Positions 1 through 8,510 are shown, counted from the first letter of the stretch. The stretch: 64,000 nt of DNA from Caldilineaceae bacterium (GCA_026645575.1 JAPKMW010000007.1:1-64000), one strand, 5' to 3'. Notes: generated by a model from the letters alone, not told the origin. Made by a program: numbers and translations.

Positions 1-78
1 CTTCTCCTTGGTTGATCCTTTGCTTTTTTTGCTTATTGTATCAACCTCGAGGTCATTTGAGCCTATATATAATATCTT

Positions 79-273
79 TCACCGCAACTGCTGCCAAAGA
101 GCGGCAAACAACTGCGTCAGGCTGGCGAAGTAGTCGATCTCTTCGCCGTTGGCCTTAATCAGCGCCACCCGCCACGGCTCGCCTTCTTCGCTCCGCCAGA
201 TTCGCAGCAGGAAGACGGCGTAATGGGCTTTCCCCTGCATGGTTCCCTCGCTGACTTGTTCTTGTTCTTGCAC
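79..273 (-). CDS. Small hypothetical protein (64 aa)
   Basis: A short acidic/aromatic protein whose core (FLLRIWRSEE, PWRVALI, FASLTQLFAAL) resembles small single-domain proteins common in Chloroflexota, but no function is known to me. The start is a GTG at 273, chosen because an AAGGAGG-like site lies about 9 nt upstream; an internal ATG at 240 has no such site. A promoter-like box with direct repeats lies at 316-349, giving a leader of about 36 nt. It is transcribed divergently from the large BTAD regulator at 634, so it may be a target or partner of that regulator; this is inference. Confidence 0.65.
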   Translation of the reverse strand: MQEQEQVSEGTMQGKAHYAVFLLRIWRSEEGEPWRVALIKANGEEIDYFASLTQLFAALWQQLR

Positions 274-315
274 GCTGTACCCCCTCCTTCAACGTGATGA
301 TCTTTGCTGGTTTGG

Positions 316-349
316 AGTATAACGGGGTTGGCGTTAGCAACGCGTCAGC
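316..349 (-). promoter_or_regulatory. Promoter with 11-bp-pitch direct repeats (SARP/BTAD-like box)
   Basis: On the minus strand the heptamers GCTGACG (343-349) and GCTAACG (332-338) are spaced 11 bp apart, and a TATACT -10 box follows at 316-321 after 10 nt. There is no recognisable -35 hexamer. An almost identical arrangement precedes the surface protein gene at 25185. SARP/BTAD activators bind heptamer direct repeats with 11-bp pitch about 8 bp from the -10 box, so the divergent BTAD gene at 634 is the obvious candidate regulator. Binding is inferred. Confidence 0.6.
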
Positions 350-377
350 ACTTCAGCATGGGCTGCTAACGGCGCAG

Positions 378-458
378 GGTAGGGGGCGCGGATTCAGGTA
401 GCGCGGATCGTTACAGGGCAGGAAAACGATCCGCGCTACCTGAATCCGCGTCCCTACC
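378..458. repeat. Long hairpin repeat
   Basis: Arms at about 378-412 and 425-458 are inverted copies with one small indel; the inner part (CGGATTCAGGTAGCGCGGAT) pairs perfectly around a loop of about 12 nt. It sits between the SARP-like box and the BTAD gene. It could act as a terminator, a DNA cruciform or a small non-autonomous mobile element; nothing in the sequence decides between these. Confidence 0.8.
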
Positions 459-633
459 TCTATCATTACGCGCGTCGTAGATAGATCATCTGTTACCAAA
501 ATGCTAACTAAAGTTGGTTGTCTACTAAAGGGAATTCTGCTACCCTATGAACAACGGCAACTCTTTTACGAATCACAGTTCACGCAATACGCAACGCGAA
601 TCACGCAATACGGAGTACAAAACGAGGAAATGC

Positions 634-3600
634 ATGACCCAGCTTTGTCTAACGCTCTTTGGCACGTTACAGGCAACCCTGGCCGAAAGCCCCGTCACTA
701 AATTCCGTTCGGTGAAGAATCAGGCGCTCCTGGCCTATCTGGCCTTGGAAGCGGACCGGCCCCACGCCCGATCTACGCTCATCGGTCTGCTCTGGCCGGA
801 GGAGCCGGAAGAGGCGGCGCGCCAGAATTTGCGCCAGGCGCTCTTTCAACTACGCACGATCTTAACGCCCAAAGGGGAAAAGGAGTGCGACTTTCTTCTG
901 ATTACCCCGACCACGGTTCAATTTAACCAGGCCGCCAATCAGTGGGTGGATGTGACGCACTTTATCCGCCTGATCAACGCCTGTGAACGTCATGAACATC
1001 ACGCTTTGCACAGTTGTCAACCCTGTCTGCACCGGCTGACCCAGGCGGCCGATCTCTATCGTGGCCCGCTGTTGGAAGGCTTATTTGTTGAGCAAAGCCC
1101 GGCGCTGGAACAGTGGCTGCTGCTGAAGCGCGAAGCGCTGCACCACCAGATGGTGACGGCGCTCCATACCCTGGCCGACAGTCATCTGGCAAGCGGCGAC
1201 CTGAGCGCCGCCTATCGTTTTGCCCAGCGCCAGATCGAACTGGACCCGCTGCGCGAAGAAGCCTATCAACAGGCCATGCGCGCCCTGGCCCAGAGCGGCC
1301 AGAGCAGCGAGGCGCTGGCGCTCTATCTCACCTGTAGCCAACGCCTTTATGATGAACTGGGCGCATCACCCAACGCCGCCACCGAAGCGCTCTTCCAACA
1401 GATCAGCGACGCCACTCTACCGATGGCCGAGGCCAAGGCGACCACCCCCCGCCCCACCCATAACCTGCCCGCCGCCACCACCACCTTTGTGGGCCGCGAA
1501 AAGGAAGTGGCGCGGGTGGTGGAGCAGATGCTCGATCCCAACTGCCGCTTGCTCACTCTGTTGGGTGTGGGCGGCGTGGGCAAAACACGGCTGTCCCTGC
1601 AAACTGCCACCAATCTCGTGGGCGCCTTTGCCGATGGCGTCTGGTTTGTGGCCCTGGCCGGCGTCCAGGCGGAGAGCGACCTGGCGACGGCGATCACCAC
1701 GGCCTTGGGCTTGACGCCCCCCAAAGGCGATCCGACCCAGTTTTTGCTCGATTACCTGGCCAGCCGCGAACTCTTGCTGGTGCTGGATAACTTTGAGCAT
1801 CTGACCGCAGGGGCGACGTTGGTGGCGGACCTGTTGACCCGCGCCCATCGGGTCAAGGTGTTGGTCACCTCGCGCGAACGGCTCAATTTGCAGGCCGAGC
1901 TGCTCTTGGTGGTCGATGCCTTGCCCACCCCAGGGCTGAGCGAAGAAGGGCAGGTCGATCTACGGAGCTTTAGTAGCATCAAGCTCTTTGCCGAACGGGC
2001 CGCCCGTTCACTGCTGGGTTTTACGCTGGATGAGGAGACACTACCGGCGGTGGCCGACATCTGTCGCGCCGTGAATGGCTTGCCGCTGGGCATCGAATTG
2101 GCCGCCACCTGGGTTGATCAATTCACCTGCGCCGAGATCGCCGAGTCGATCCGGCGCAACCAGGACTTTCTCCACACTGGTCAAGAGGATATCCCCTTAC
2201 GCCAACGCAGTCTGCGCGCCGTCTTTGACCACTCATGGCGCCTGCTCAAACCGGCAGAACAGGAGACGCTGGCCAACACCACCGTTTTTCATGGCGCGTT
2301 TGGTCGCAACGCGGCGTTGGAAGTGGCGCAGACCACGGTGCCAACCCTGGCCGCGCTGACCCACAAGTCGCTGCTGCGGGTGGTCTCCCCTGGTCGCTAT
2401 GCCCTGCACGAAGTGGTGCGTCAATTTGCCGCCGAACAGTTGTGTGACCGCTTTGACGCCGTGGCTGGTCAATGGCGCCATAGTCAATACTATCTACACT
2501 TTGTCGCCGGCTGGGAGGGCAAGCTCTGGGGGCAGGAGAACAACAGCGCCGCCACCCAGATCATGGGAGAGATTGACAATGTGCGCGCGGCCTGGCGTTG
2601 GGCCGCCCAACAGCGGCAACCGCTGGCGCTACGGGCCAGCCTCAAGGCGCTGGTGCGCTTTTATACCATGGCCGGTTTCTACCGCGAAGCCGTCACCCTG
2701 CTGCAACTGGCGCTCGATCATTTGCCGTTGCCCGCCCCCGCCGCCGACCCGGAATTAGCTGCACTCCACAGCCGGTTGTTGACCGAACAGGCGCGCATGT
2801 TTTATCACCTCAGTGAATACAGCGCCAGCGCCGCCGCCGCCCAAGCGTCACTGACCCTGGCCGAAGCCCTCGCTGACCCGCTGTTGCAAGCCGCCAGTCT
2901 GCGCGCCCTGGCCGACGCCTGGTATCAGCAGAGTGAACGGGAGCGGGCGCAACAGATGATGGCCGAAGCGCTGCGGCTGGCGCAAGGGGTGGGCGCGTTG
3001 GAACTGGAAGCCGATTGTCAGTTGGGCTATGGCGATATTTTGATGTATCGCGGGGAACCGGCGGTGGCCGCGGCCCATGACCGGGCGCTGACGCTCTATC
3101 GCCAGTTGGGAGATCGCTGCGGCGAGGCGTGGACACTCAACAGCATGGGCATTGCCGCCGCCTTTCAGAAGCAATATGTCCCCAGTCAGAGTTATTTCGA
3201 GCAAGCGGTGCAGATTTTCCGCCTGCTGGGCGACCGCCCCAGCACCGGGCGCGCCCTCAACAATCTGGCTGCCATTCTGGTCTTACAAAAAGAGTATGCC
3301 CAGAGCGAACCGATTTTGGTGCAATCACTCACCTTGTCGCGTCAGAATGGCTATCGCCTGGGCGAGGTGCAAACGCTCACCAACCTGACCGAGGCGCTCC
3401 GCGGCCAGGGCAAACGGGCAGAAGCGCGCCGCTATTGCGAAGAGGCCCTAACGCTGGCGCGCAGCCTGGGCCATGTGCGCGGCGAAGGTCTGCAACTGAA
3501 GATCCTGGGTGAAATGGCGGGTGAAGAGGGCGACTTTGCCACCGCCGTCACCTTCTTCGAGCAAGCCCTGGCCGCCGCCCGCGCCCAAGGGGATCGCTAC

Positions 3601-3795
3601 TATGAAGCGGAACGGCTCTACTGTCTGGGGCAGGCGCTGCGTCATCTGGGCAATGGGCCGGCGGCGCACTGTCGTCTCAACGAAGCGCTGGCGATCGCCC
3701 GCCAGGTCAATGACGAAGCGACGGAGGGCAAGGTGCTGGCGGAGTTGCAACTCCTGGCGGAGACGCCTAAGAAACAGGAAGTTGCCTTTGCTTAG
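634..3795 (+). CDS. BTAD/NB-ARC/TPR transcriptional regulator (AfsR/SARP-like)
   Basis: Large regulator of 1053 aa. The N-terminus (about 1-75, from LCLTLFGTL) looks like the OmpR-type winged helix of SARP proteins, followed by a bacterial transcriptional activation domain (about 80-255, helical, ending REEAYQQAMRAL). A linker leads to an NB-ARC/AAA ATPase: HNLPAATTTFVGRE, P-loop GVGGVGKT at about 311-318, Walker B LLLVLDNFEH, and the LVTSRE sensor. The C-terminal part (about 650-1030) is a run of TPR repeats. Proteins of this design integrate a TPR-sensed signal with ATP binding and activate nearby promoters. The ATG at 634 is preferred over the upstream 547 because GAGG lies 6 nt before it and it begins at the conserved domain edge. 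The target is unknown; the direct-repeat promoters at 316 and 25262 are candidates. Confidence 0.92.
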   Translation: MTQLCLTLFGTLQATLAESPVTKFRSVKNQALLAYLALEADRPHARSTLIGLLWPEEPEEAARQNLRQALFQLRTILTPKGEKECDFLLITPTTVQFNQAANQWVDVTHFIRLINACERHEHHALHSCQPCLHRLTQAADLYRGPLLEGLFVEQSPALEQWLLLKREALHHQMVTALHTLADSHLASGDLSAAYRFAQRQIELDPLREEAYQQAMRALAQSGQSSEALALYLTCSQRLYDELGASPNAATEALFQQISDATLPMAEAKATTPRPTHNLPAATTTFVGREKEVARVVEQMLDPNCRLLTLLGVGGVGKTRLSLQTATNLVGAFADGVWFVALAGVQAESDLATAITTALGLTPPKGDPTQFLLDYLASRELLLVLDNFEHLTAGATLVADLLTRAHRVKVLVTSRERLNLQAELLLVVDALPTPGLSEEGQVDLRSFSSIKLFAERAARSLLGFTLDEETLPAVADICRAVNGLPLGIELAATWVDQFTCAEIAESIRRNQDFLHTGQEDIPLRQRSLRAVFDHSWRLLKPAEQETLANTTVFHGAFGRNAALEVAQTTVPTLAALTHKSLLRVVSPGRYALHEVVRQFAAEQLCDRFDAVAGQWRHSQYYLHFVAGWEGKLWGQENNSAATQIMGEIDNVRAAWRWAAQQRQPLALRASLKALVRFYTMAGFYREAVTLLQLALDHLPLPAPAADPELAALHSRLLTEQARMFYHLSEYSASAAAAQASLTLAEALADPLLQAASLRALADAWYQQSERERAQQMMAEALRLAQGVGALELEADCQLGYGDILMYRGEPAVAAAHDRALTLYRQLGDRCGEAWTLNSMGIAAAFQKQYVPSQSYFEQAVQIFRLLGDRPSTGRALNNLAAILVLQKEYAQSEPILVQSLTLSRQNGYRLGEVQTLTNLTEALRGQGKRAEARRYCEEALTLARSLGHVRGEGLQLKILGEMAGEEGDFATAVTFFEQALAAARAQGDRYYEAERLYCLGQALRHLGNGPAAHCRLNEALAIARQVNDEATEGKVLAELQLLAETPKKQEVAFA

Positions 3796-3849
3796 GCTAT
3801 CGCTGCGACATTCAGCAAGCCCAATGTTATTGGCAGGAGTATATAAACC

Positions 3850-4167
3850 GTGTCTAATTACCGTACCTTAGATGAAGTCAGTGTTGACTACTTTACCCAA
3901 CACCCCAACGAGATTGAAGAATTTTTGCAAGAAATTTTTACTGATTATGCGCAAGATGGTGACTCGGTTTCTTTACTCTCCGCCCTTCGTATTATTGCGC
4001 GTGTCAAGGGAATTTCGACGCTGGCGGCGGAGGTCGGCATGACGCAGCAAGGGCTGCAAAAAGCGCTCTCCGCCAACGGCAACCCACAGTTGGACAATGT
4101 CAGCGCCATCATGCGCGCCCTGGGGTATCAGTTGGTGCCGCAGCGGATTGAGATGCCTGTTGGTTGA
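3850..4167 (+). CDS. HigA/COG3636-type addiction module antidote
   Basis: A 105-aa protein matching the family of putative addiction-module antidote proteins: an N-terminal DEVSVDYFTQHPNEIEEFL segment and a helix-turn-helix (about 55-95, ISTLAAEVGMTQQGLQKALS) followed by LDNVSAIMRALGYQLVP. Such proteins normally neutralise a RelE/HigB-like toxin encoded just upstream and repress their operon. Here the upstream neighbour is the BTAD regulator and no RelE-like toxin is present. The start is GTG with a GGAG about 12 nt upstream. The stop codon lies 8 nt before the next gene, suggesting co-transcription with it. Confidence 0.85.
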   Translation: MSNYRTLDEVSVDYFTQHPNEIEEFLQEIFTDYAQDGDSVSLLSALRIIARVKGISTLAAEVGMTQQGLQKALSANGNPQLDNVSAIMRALGYQLVPQRIEMPVG

Positions 4168-4175
4168 GGAAACGA

Positions 4176-4811
4176 ATGATAAAGCCAATTATCGAAAACA
4201 TCGAACAGGTACTTACCGGTCTAGCAGATGGAACACTCAACCGACATGAAGCAGTTGCATGGGGTAAGGCTGTATACCAACAATATGGAGCCGCATCATC
4301 CCTCCGTCCTGAATTCAAGACGGACATCAAACATTTTACTAATTTTTGGGCCGTGTGTGTCGGCGCACTATTGCACGAGGGTTGTAATGCAAATGGTGAA
4401 CCCTATTTTTATCGCGACCATGACTTTCGCGAGTGGTTGGCTGTTCTGCGTAGAGAAGATGCCATCAGGCCCGCAAACGCAACGATTTGGAGCATTCGTA
4501 TGCACCAAGTCCTTTGGCGAGATCCCCTGCTCGCTGTTTGTTTTGAAATGACAACAGAAGAAATCACTCAGCGCACCGGTATTAGTGAAGTACGGGGGCT
4601 GGATAACTTAGATTATTATAAGAATTTCTTCTTTGACACAACTTGGGGCAACCAATATGTGTTGGAGAGCTACCCGCGTGAGCAGTCAACCCAACAAGTT
4701 CTTTGTTTAGATGTAAATGCTCCTGATCGGTGGGGATCCATCCGGCGATTTTTGCACATCATAGACATTCCTGAAGAAAAGTTAACTTGGGTGTCACCGA
4801 CCATACAATGA
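4176..4811 (+). CDS. Hypothetical protein (211 aa) paired with antitoxin
   Basis: I do not recognise this protein. It is soluble, without signal peptide or membrane segment. The N-terminal part (IEQVLTGLADGTLNRHEAVAWG) resembles a short helical motif seen in other uncharacterised small proteins; the rest is rich in aromatic residues (HDFREWL, YYKNFFFDTTWGNQYV). The ATG at 4176 has GAGG 6 nt upstream and is preferred to a TTG at 4164. Codon use is visibly more AT-rich than in neighbouring genes, suggesting acquisition by transfer. Its position directly after an orphan antitoxin makes a toxin or other partner role possible but unproven. Confidence 0.7.
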   Translation: MIKPIIENIEQVLTGLADGTLNRHEAVAWGKAVYQQYGAASSLRPEFKTDIKHFTNFWAVCVGALLHEGCNANGEPYFYRDHDFREWLAVLRREDAIRPANATIWSIRMHQVLWRDPLLAVCFEMTTEEITQRTGISEVRGLDNLDYYKNFFFDTTWGNQYVLESYPREQSTQQVLCLDVNAPDRWGSIRRFLHIIDIPEEKLTWVSPTIQ

Positions 4812-4858
4812 TTATTTACCAGCAGCGATGTTGCATACGCGTTTTCACTTGAACGGCG

Positions 4859-4971
4859 TTAATTGACGATCTGGGCATAACCGCCACGAATGCCGACTTG
4901 GAATCGTTTACCCCACGAGTCGTTTAAAGCCAATTGACCCTTGAGGAGTTCGCCAACTGGTTTCGTACACT
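4859..4971 (-). pseudogene. C-terminal remnant of an unrecognised protein
   Basis: On the minus strand a protein-like stretch of about 37 codons ends at a TAA (4859-4861): VGELLKGQLALNDSWGKR followed by FQVGIRGGYAQIVN. There is no start codon or upstream reading frame; a stop lies just before it. It looks like the truncated end of a gene whose body has been lost. The family was not recognised, so this is a weak call based on protein-like composition only. Confidence 0.3.
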
Positions 4972-4979
4972 TAGCGTGG

Positions 4980-4985
4980 TATAAT
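4980..4985 (+). promoter_or_regulatory. Extended -10 promoter
   Basis: TGGTATAAT gives a consensus TATAAT with an upstream TG, as in extended -10 promoters. It lies 45 nt before the ATG of the AAA-ATPase gene at 5030; no good -35 is visible. A GAAACGAG stretch just before the ATG is the likely ribosome site. Confidence 0.5.
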
Positions 4986-5029
4986 CACAGTACGGTTGTG
5001 TATATCAGCGTACCAGGAAACGAGTCGCC

Positions 5030-6271
5030 ATGAAATTTCCCTACGGCATCAGTGATTTTTACAAGATCATCACCGAAGAGTACCTCTACATCGACCGCAC
5101 GGATCGCCTCCCGCTGTTGGAAGAGGCGGGGTCAACCTTGCTTTTTCTGCGTCCGCGCCGTTATGGCAAGAGTTTGCTGCTGTCGCTCTTGGAGAACTAT
5201 TACGATGTCTCCAAGGCGGGCGAATTTGACCGGCTCTTTGGCAAGCTGGCGATTGGGCGCAACCCGACGCCGCTGCACAACCGCTATCTGGTGATGCGTT
5301 GGGATTTTTCCGATGTCGCGCCCCATCACAATGTCGATCAGATGCAGCAAAACCTCTTTGACCATATCAATGACCGCATCAAATTGTTTGCTCAACGCTA
5401 TGCCGACATTTTGAAAACCGAAATCGAGATCAGCGACCGCAACGCCATGATCTCCTTTCGGTCGGCCTTGCGTGCGGTGGAGACCACCCCCTACAAGCTC
5501 TACCTGCTGATCGACGAGTATGACAATTTTGCCAATGAAGTGTTGATGGGCGGTCGCCCGCAGAGCCGGGAACGGTATGAGGGGCTGGTCTTTAGCGAAG
5601 GGGATTTCAAGTCGGTCTTCAAATCGGTGAAGGCGGGCGGCGCCGGTTTTGGCGTGGATCGGGTCTTTATTGTCGGTGTGTCGCCAGTGGTGTTGCATGA
5701 TGTCACCAGTGGCTTTAACATTGCCGAAAACATCTATTTCCGTGAGGATCTGAATGACCTCTGCGGCTTTACCGAAGCGGAAGTCGCCACCATGCTCCAG
5801 CGGACGGGTGAGCGCTGTGGTCTGTCAACGGAAAAGATCCAGGAAGCGTTGACATTGATGCGCCTCTTCTATAACGGTTCGCAGTTCAGTGAAGAGGGAA
5901 CGCAGGCGATTTACAACCCCACCGCGGTCTTCTACTTCCTCAAAAATTTTGAGCGCACCTGCCGTTATCCCCGCCGCTTGCTCGATAGTAACCTGGCGCC
6001 GGACTACCAGAAGATTTCCTATATTTCGCAACTGCCCAAAGGAGAACAGGTTGTTCTAGCCGTCCTAGACGAAGCGGAACCGTTGAGTGTTACCGCGTTG
6101 CAAGATCGCTTCGGTATCCGGCAGATGGTAGCAGAGAGTAATACCGAAACCTTTATGGCTTCTCTGCTCTATTATTTGGGGGTGCTGACATTAGGTGGCG
6201 TCACAGCCGATGGTGAGCTAATCCTACGCATTCCCAATCTCGTGATTCAAGGTCTTTATGCTGAACGATAA
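5030..6271 (+). CDS. AAA-ATPase_like protein, lacking its nuclease domain
   Basis: 413 aa beginning MKFPYGISDFYKI, the typical start of the AAA-ATPase_like (PF09820) family. The P-loop region is LFLRPRRYGKSLLLS (about 38-52), and LLIDEYDNF (about 160-168) is the Walker B-like segment. Family members normally run to about 520-580 aa with a C-terminal PD-(D/E)XK nuclease domain (PDDEXK_9). This one stops after IPNLVIQGLYAER, where the nuclease domain should begin, and the last 25 residues of that domain are found out of frame just downstream (6280-6357). It is therefore a 3'-deleted gene that may still make an ATPase fragment. The native role of the family is not established. Confidence 0.85.
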   Translation: MKFPYGISDFYKIITEEYLYIDRTDRLPLLEEAGSTLLFLRPRRYGKSLLLSLLENYYDVSKAGEFDRLFGKLAIGRNPTPLHNRYLVMRWDFSDVAPHHNVDQMQQNLFDHINDRIKLFAQRYADILKTEIEISDRNAMISFRSALRAVETTPYKLYLLIDEYDNFANEVLMGGRPQSRERYEGLVFSEGDFKSVFKSVKAGGAGFGVDRVFIVGVSPVVLHDVTSGFNIAENIYFREDLNDLCGFTEAEVATMLQRTGERCGLSTEKIQEALTLMRLFYNGSQFSEEGTQAIYNPTAVFYFLKNFERTCRYPRRLLDSNLAPDYQKISYISQLPKGEQVVLAVLDEAEPLSVTALQDRFGIRQMVAESNTETFMASLLYYLGVLTLGGVTADGELILRIPNLVIQGLYAER

Positions 6272-6279
6272 TCCAAAAG

Positions 6280-6357
6280 TACGGCTCTGCCCTGCGCCTA
6301 CGCACCTATGCGGTGATTGCCATCGGTTTTGAACGATTGGTCTGGCTGGAAGTGTAG
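6280..6357 (+). pseudogene. Remnant of PD-(D/E)XK C-terminus of the preceding gene
   Basis: Reading from 6280, the 25 codons before a TAG encode YGSALRLRTYAVIAIGFERL then VWLEV, the usual C-terminal end of the AAA-ATPase_like/PDDEXK_9 proteins. It is in a different frame from the gene ending at 6271. An internal deletion that removed most of the nuclease domain explains the arrangement. Confidence 0.7.
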
Positions 6358-6382
6358 ATTTCTCTCCATTGTCGCCCATTTT

Positions 6383-6411
6383 TTTACCAAACCGGCGGGT
6401 GCGTGTATAAT
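6383..6411 (+). promoter_or_regulatory. Promoter of sugar ABC operon
   Basis: TTTACC (6383-6388) and a consensus TATAAT (6406-6411) are separated by 17 nt. The first permease gene starts about 100 nt downstream at 6510. Confidence 0.55.
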
Positions 6412-6509
6412 GCCACGGCAATGGCGCCGCGCCACGAAACTGGGTGACCGGCCCAATCCAGCAACGCCACGCTTACCCTCCCAATCGCCCTAACGTAGGA
6501 GTTATTTCT

Positions 6510-7517
6510 ATGGCCAGCACAGCCTTACCCGCGACCCAAGTGGTTGCCAAGCCGAAAGCCAGGTGGAACCGTGCCAAGCTTTACAGCAACGCCTCGTATC
6601 TGCTGATGATTTTACCGGGCGCAATTTGGCTTTTTCTCTTTGCCTATTTGCCCATGCCAGGGATTATCATGGCTTTTAAGAGCTATAAACTGACCCGACC
6701 GCCGGATGATGCCTGGATTCAAAATCGTTTTATCTATAGTTTGATCAATAGCCCCTGGGTTGGTCTGGAAAACTTTCAATATTTGATTCTGCCCTCCAAT
6801 CTGAGTACAACGCTGCTCTACATTCGCAATACGCTGCTCTATAACCTGCTCTTTATGGTGGTGGGCTTGGTGCTGGCCGTGACCTTGGCGGTCATCATTT
6901 TTGAACTAACCAACCGCTTCTGGGCCAAGCTCTATCACTCCATCTTTTTTCTTCCCTACTTTATCTCCTGGATTGTGGTGGCCTATGTGGTCTACGCCTT
7001 GGCCAATTCCAGTGGGATTATCAACAGCACGCTGGCGTCGCTGGGCCTGGGACCGTTGGAAATTTATAAAGAGAAGGTCTACTGGCCTTTTATCTTTTTG
7101 CTGGCGAATATCTGGAAATACACCGGCAACGGCTCGATCATCTACCTGGCAACCATCACCGGCATTGATCGGGAACTGTACGAAGCCGCGGCGATGGATG
7201 GGGCCAGCAAATGGAAACAGTTCACCCACATTACCTTGCCCCACCTCATTCCGGTCATTGTGCTGTTGCAAATTCTGGCCGTGGGCAATATCTTTGGCTC
7301 CGATTTTGATATGTTCTACACCCTGCCCGCTGGCGCGGCGCTGGTGAAAGATGTCACCTATACGCTGGATGTTTTTGTCTATAACATGTTGCGCAGCAAT
7401 CTACCGCTGGGCTATCCGGCAGCGGCGGCCTTTCTCCAATCGATTGTCGGCTTTTGTCTCATTCTGCTCACCAACTATATTGTGCGCAAGACCCGGCCCG
7501 ATATGGCGCTCTTTTGA
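6510..7517 (+). CDS. Carbohydrate ABC transporter permease (LplB-like)
   Basis: Inner-membrane permease of the CUT1 family, 335 aa, with six predicted membrane helices. The first contains YLLMILPGAIWLFLFAYLP, typical of LplB/polysaccharide-type permeases. The cytoplasmic EAA loop that contacts the ATPase is seen as EAAAMDGASKWKQF (about 225-238). The start at 6510 is supported by a GTAGGAG site 9 nt upstream. It is followed after 27 nt by the second permease and then by a lipoprotein; no ATPase gene is in the operon, so a shared MsmK-like ATPase elsewhere is likely. The substrate is probably an oligosaccharide, by family only. Confidence 0.9.
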   Translation: MASTALPATQVVAKPKARWNRAKLYSNASYLLMILPGAIWLFLFAYLPMPGIIMAFKSYKLTRPPDDAWIQNRFIYSLINSPWVGLENFQYLILPSNLSTTLLYIRNTLLYNLLFMVVGLVLAVTLAVIIFELTNRFWAKLYHSIFFLPYFISWIVVAYVVYALANSSGIINSTLASLGLGPLEIYKEKVYWPFIFLLANIWKYTGNGSIIYLATITGIDRELYEAAAMDGASKWKQFTHITLPHLIPVIVLLQILAVGNIFGSDFDMFYTLPAGAALVKDVTYTLDVFVYNMLRSNLPLGYPAAAAFLQSIVGFCLILLTNYIVRKTRPDMALF

Positions 7518-7544
7518 TTATCACCATAAGAAGGAAAGGTTTAT

Positions 7545-8510
7545 ATGGCAACAAAGATAGCGGTGGGGGCGCCCAAGGCAACCCCAGTCTGGGCGAAGGG
7601 TTGGGCGAAGAAAAAGACGCGCGATGTCTTGGCGATTGCGCCATCGACCAATTTTTTCCTAAATCTGCTCATGGTGATCCTCTGTGGGATCACCTTGTTT
7701 CCGATCTATGTCATCGTGATCGCTTCGCTCACTTCCGAGGCTTCCTTGACCGCCAATGGCTACCGCTTGTGGCCCGAAGAATTCTCGACCCTGGCCTACA
7801 GCTTCCTCTTTGCGCAAGGCTCGATCATCATCACGGCCTACAAAAATACGATCATTGCCACGCTGGCCGGGACTACCCTGTCGGTGTTAATGGTGGCGTT
7901 GTATGCCTACCCGCTCTCGCGTGATAATTTTCAGTACCGCCGCTTCTTTACCTTCTATGCCTTTTTCACCATGTTGTTTGGCGGCGGCCTCGTTTCCTAT
8001 TACATGGTCACGCGGCAAGTTTTGGGGATTCAAAATAGCCTGTGGGCTTTGTTTCTGCCCTCGGCCTTTAGCCCTTTCTGGGTCTTGGTGATGCGCACCT
8101 TCTACAAAGCCAATGTCCCCAACGAAGTCATTGAGTCGGCGCGCATTGATGGCGCCGGCGAATGGCGCATCCTCTTCCAAATTGTCATGCCATTGGCAAT
8201 TCCGGGGCTGGCGACGGTGGCGCTCTTTAGCGCCATTGGCATTTGGAACAATTTCTTTAACAGCCTGCTGCTAGTCGATGAAGCCCAATATTACAGCCTC
8301 CAGTTCACCATCTACACAACGCTCAATAACATCCGTTTCTTGTTGGAAAATGCCGACAAGATGCAGGGCGTGGTCAACGTCAGTGAGCTACCCTCGCAGA
8401 CCTTCCGCATGGCAATGGCGGTGGTGACCGTGGGGCCGATTATCTTTGCCTATCCCTTCTTCCAGCGCTTTTTTGTCCGTGGGTTGACTATCGGCGCCAT
8501 CAAGGGATAG
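7545..8510 (+). CDS. Carbohydrate ABC transporter permease (YtcP/LplC-like)
   Basis: Second permease of the pair, 321 aa with six membrane helices. The EAA motif appears as ESARIDGAGEWRILFQIVMP (about 197-216). The C-terminus AYPFFQRFFVRGLTIGAIKG is the usual end of the family. The start has AAGGAAAGG about 7 nt upstream. The stop codon runs straight into the 14-bp tandem repeat at 8511. It forms the transmembrane channel with the preceding protein. Confidence 0.92.
   Translation: MATKIAVGAPKATPVWAKGWAKKKTRDVLAIAPSTNFFLNLLMVILCGITLFPIYVIVIASLTSEASLTANGYRLWPEEFSTLAYSFLFAQGSIIITAYKNTIIATLAGTTLSVLMVALYAYPLSRDNFQYRRFFTFYAFFTMLFGGGLVSYYMVTRQVLGIQNSLWALFLPSAFSPFWVLVMRTFYKANVPNEVIESARIDGAGEWRILFQIVMPLAIPGLATVALFSAIGIWNNFFNSLLLVDEAQYYSLQFTIYTTLNNIRFLLENADKMQGVVNVSELPSQTFRMAMAVVTVGPIIFAYPFFQRFFVRGLTIGAIKG

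Larger units (their letters stand above)
274..633. other. Divergent intergenic region
   Basis: This 360-base region holds the minus-strand promoter (316-349), the hairpin (378-458) and, at about 575-615, a single-arm run of degenerate units of the ACGCAATACG type just before the BTAD gene. No clear plus-strand promoter was identified for that gene, and no coding signal was accepted. Confidence 0.6.
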
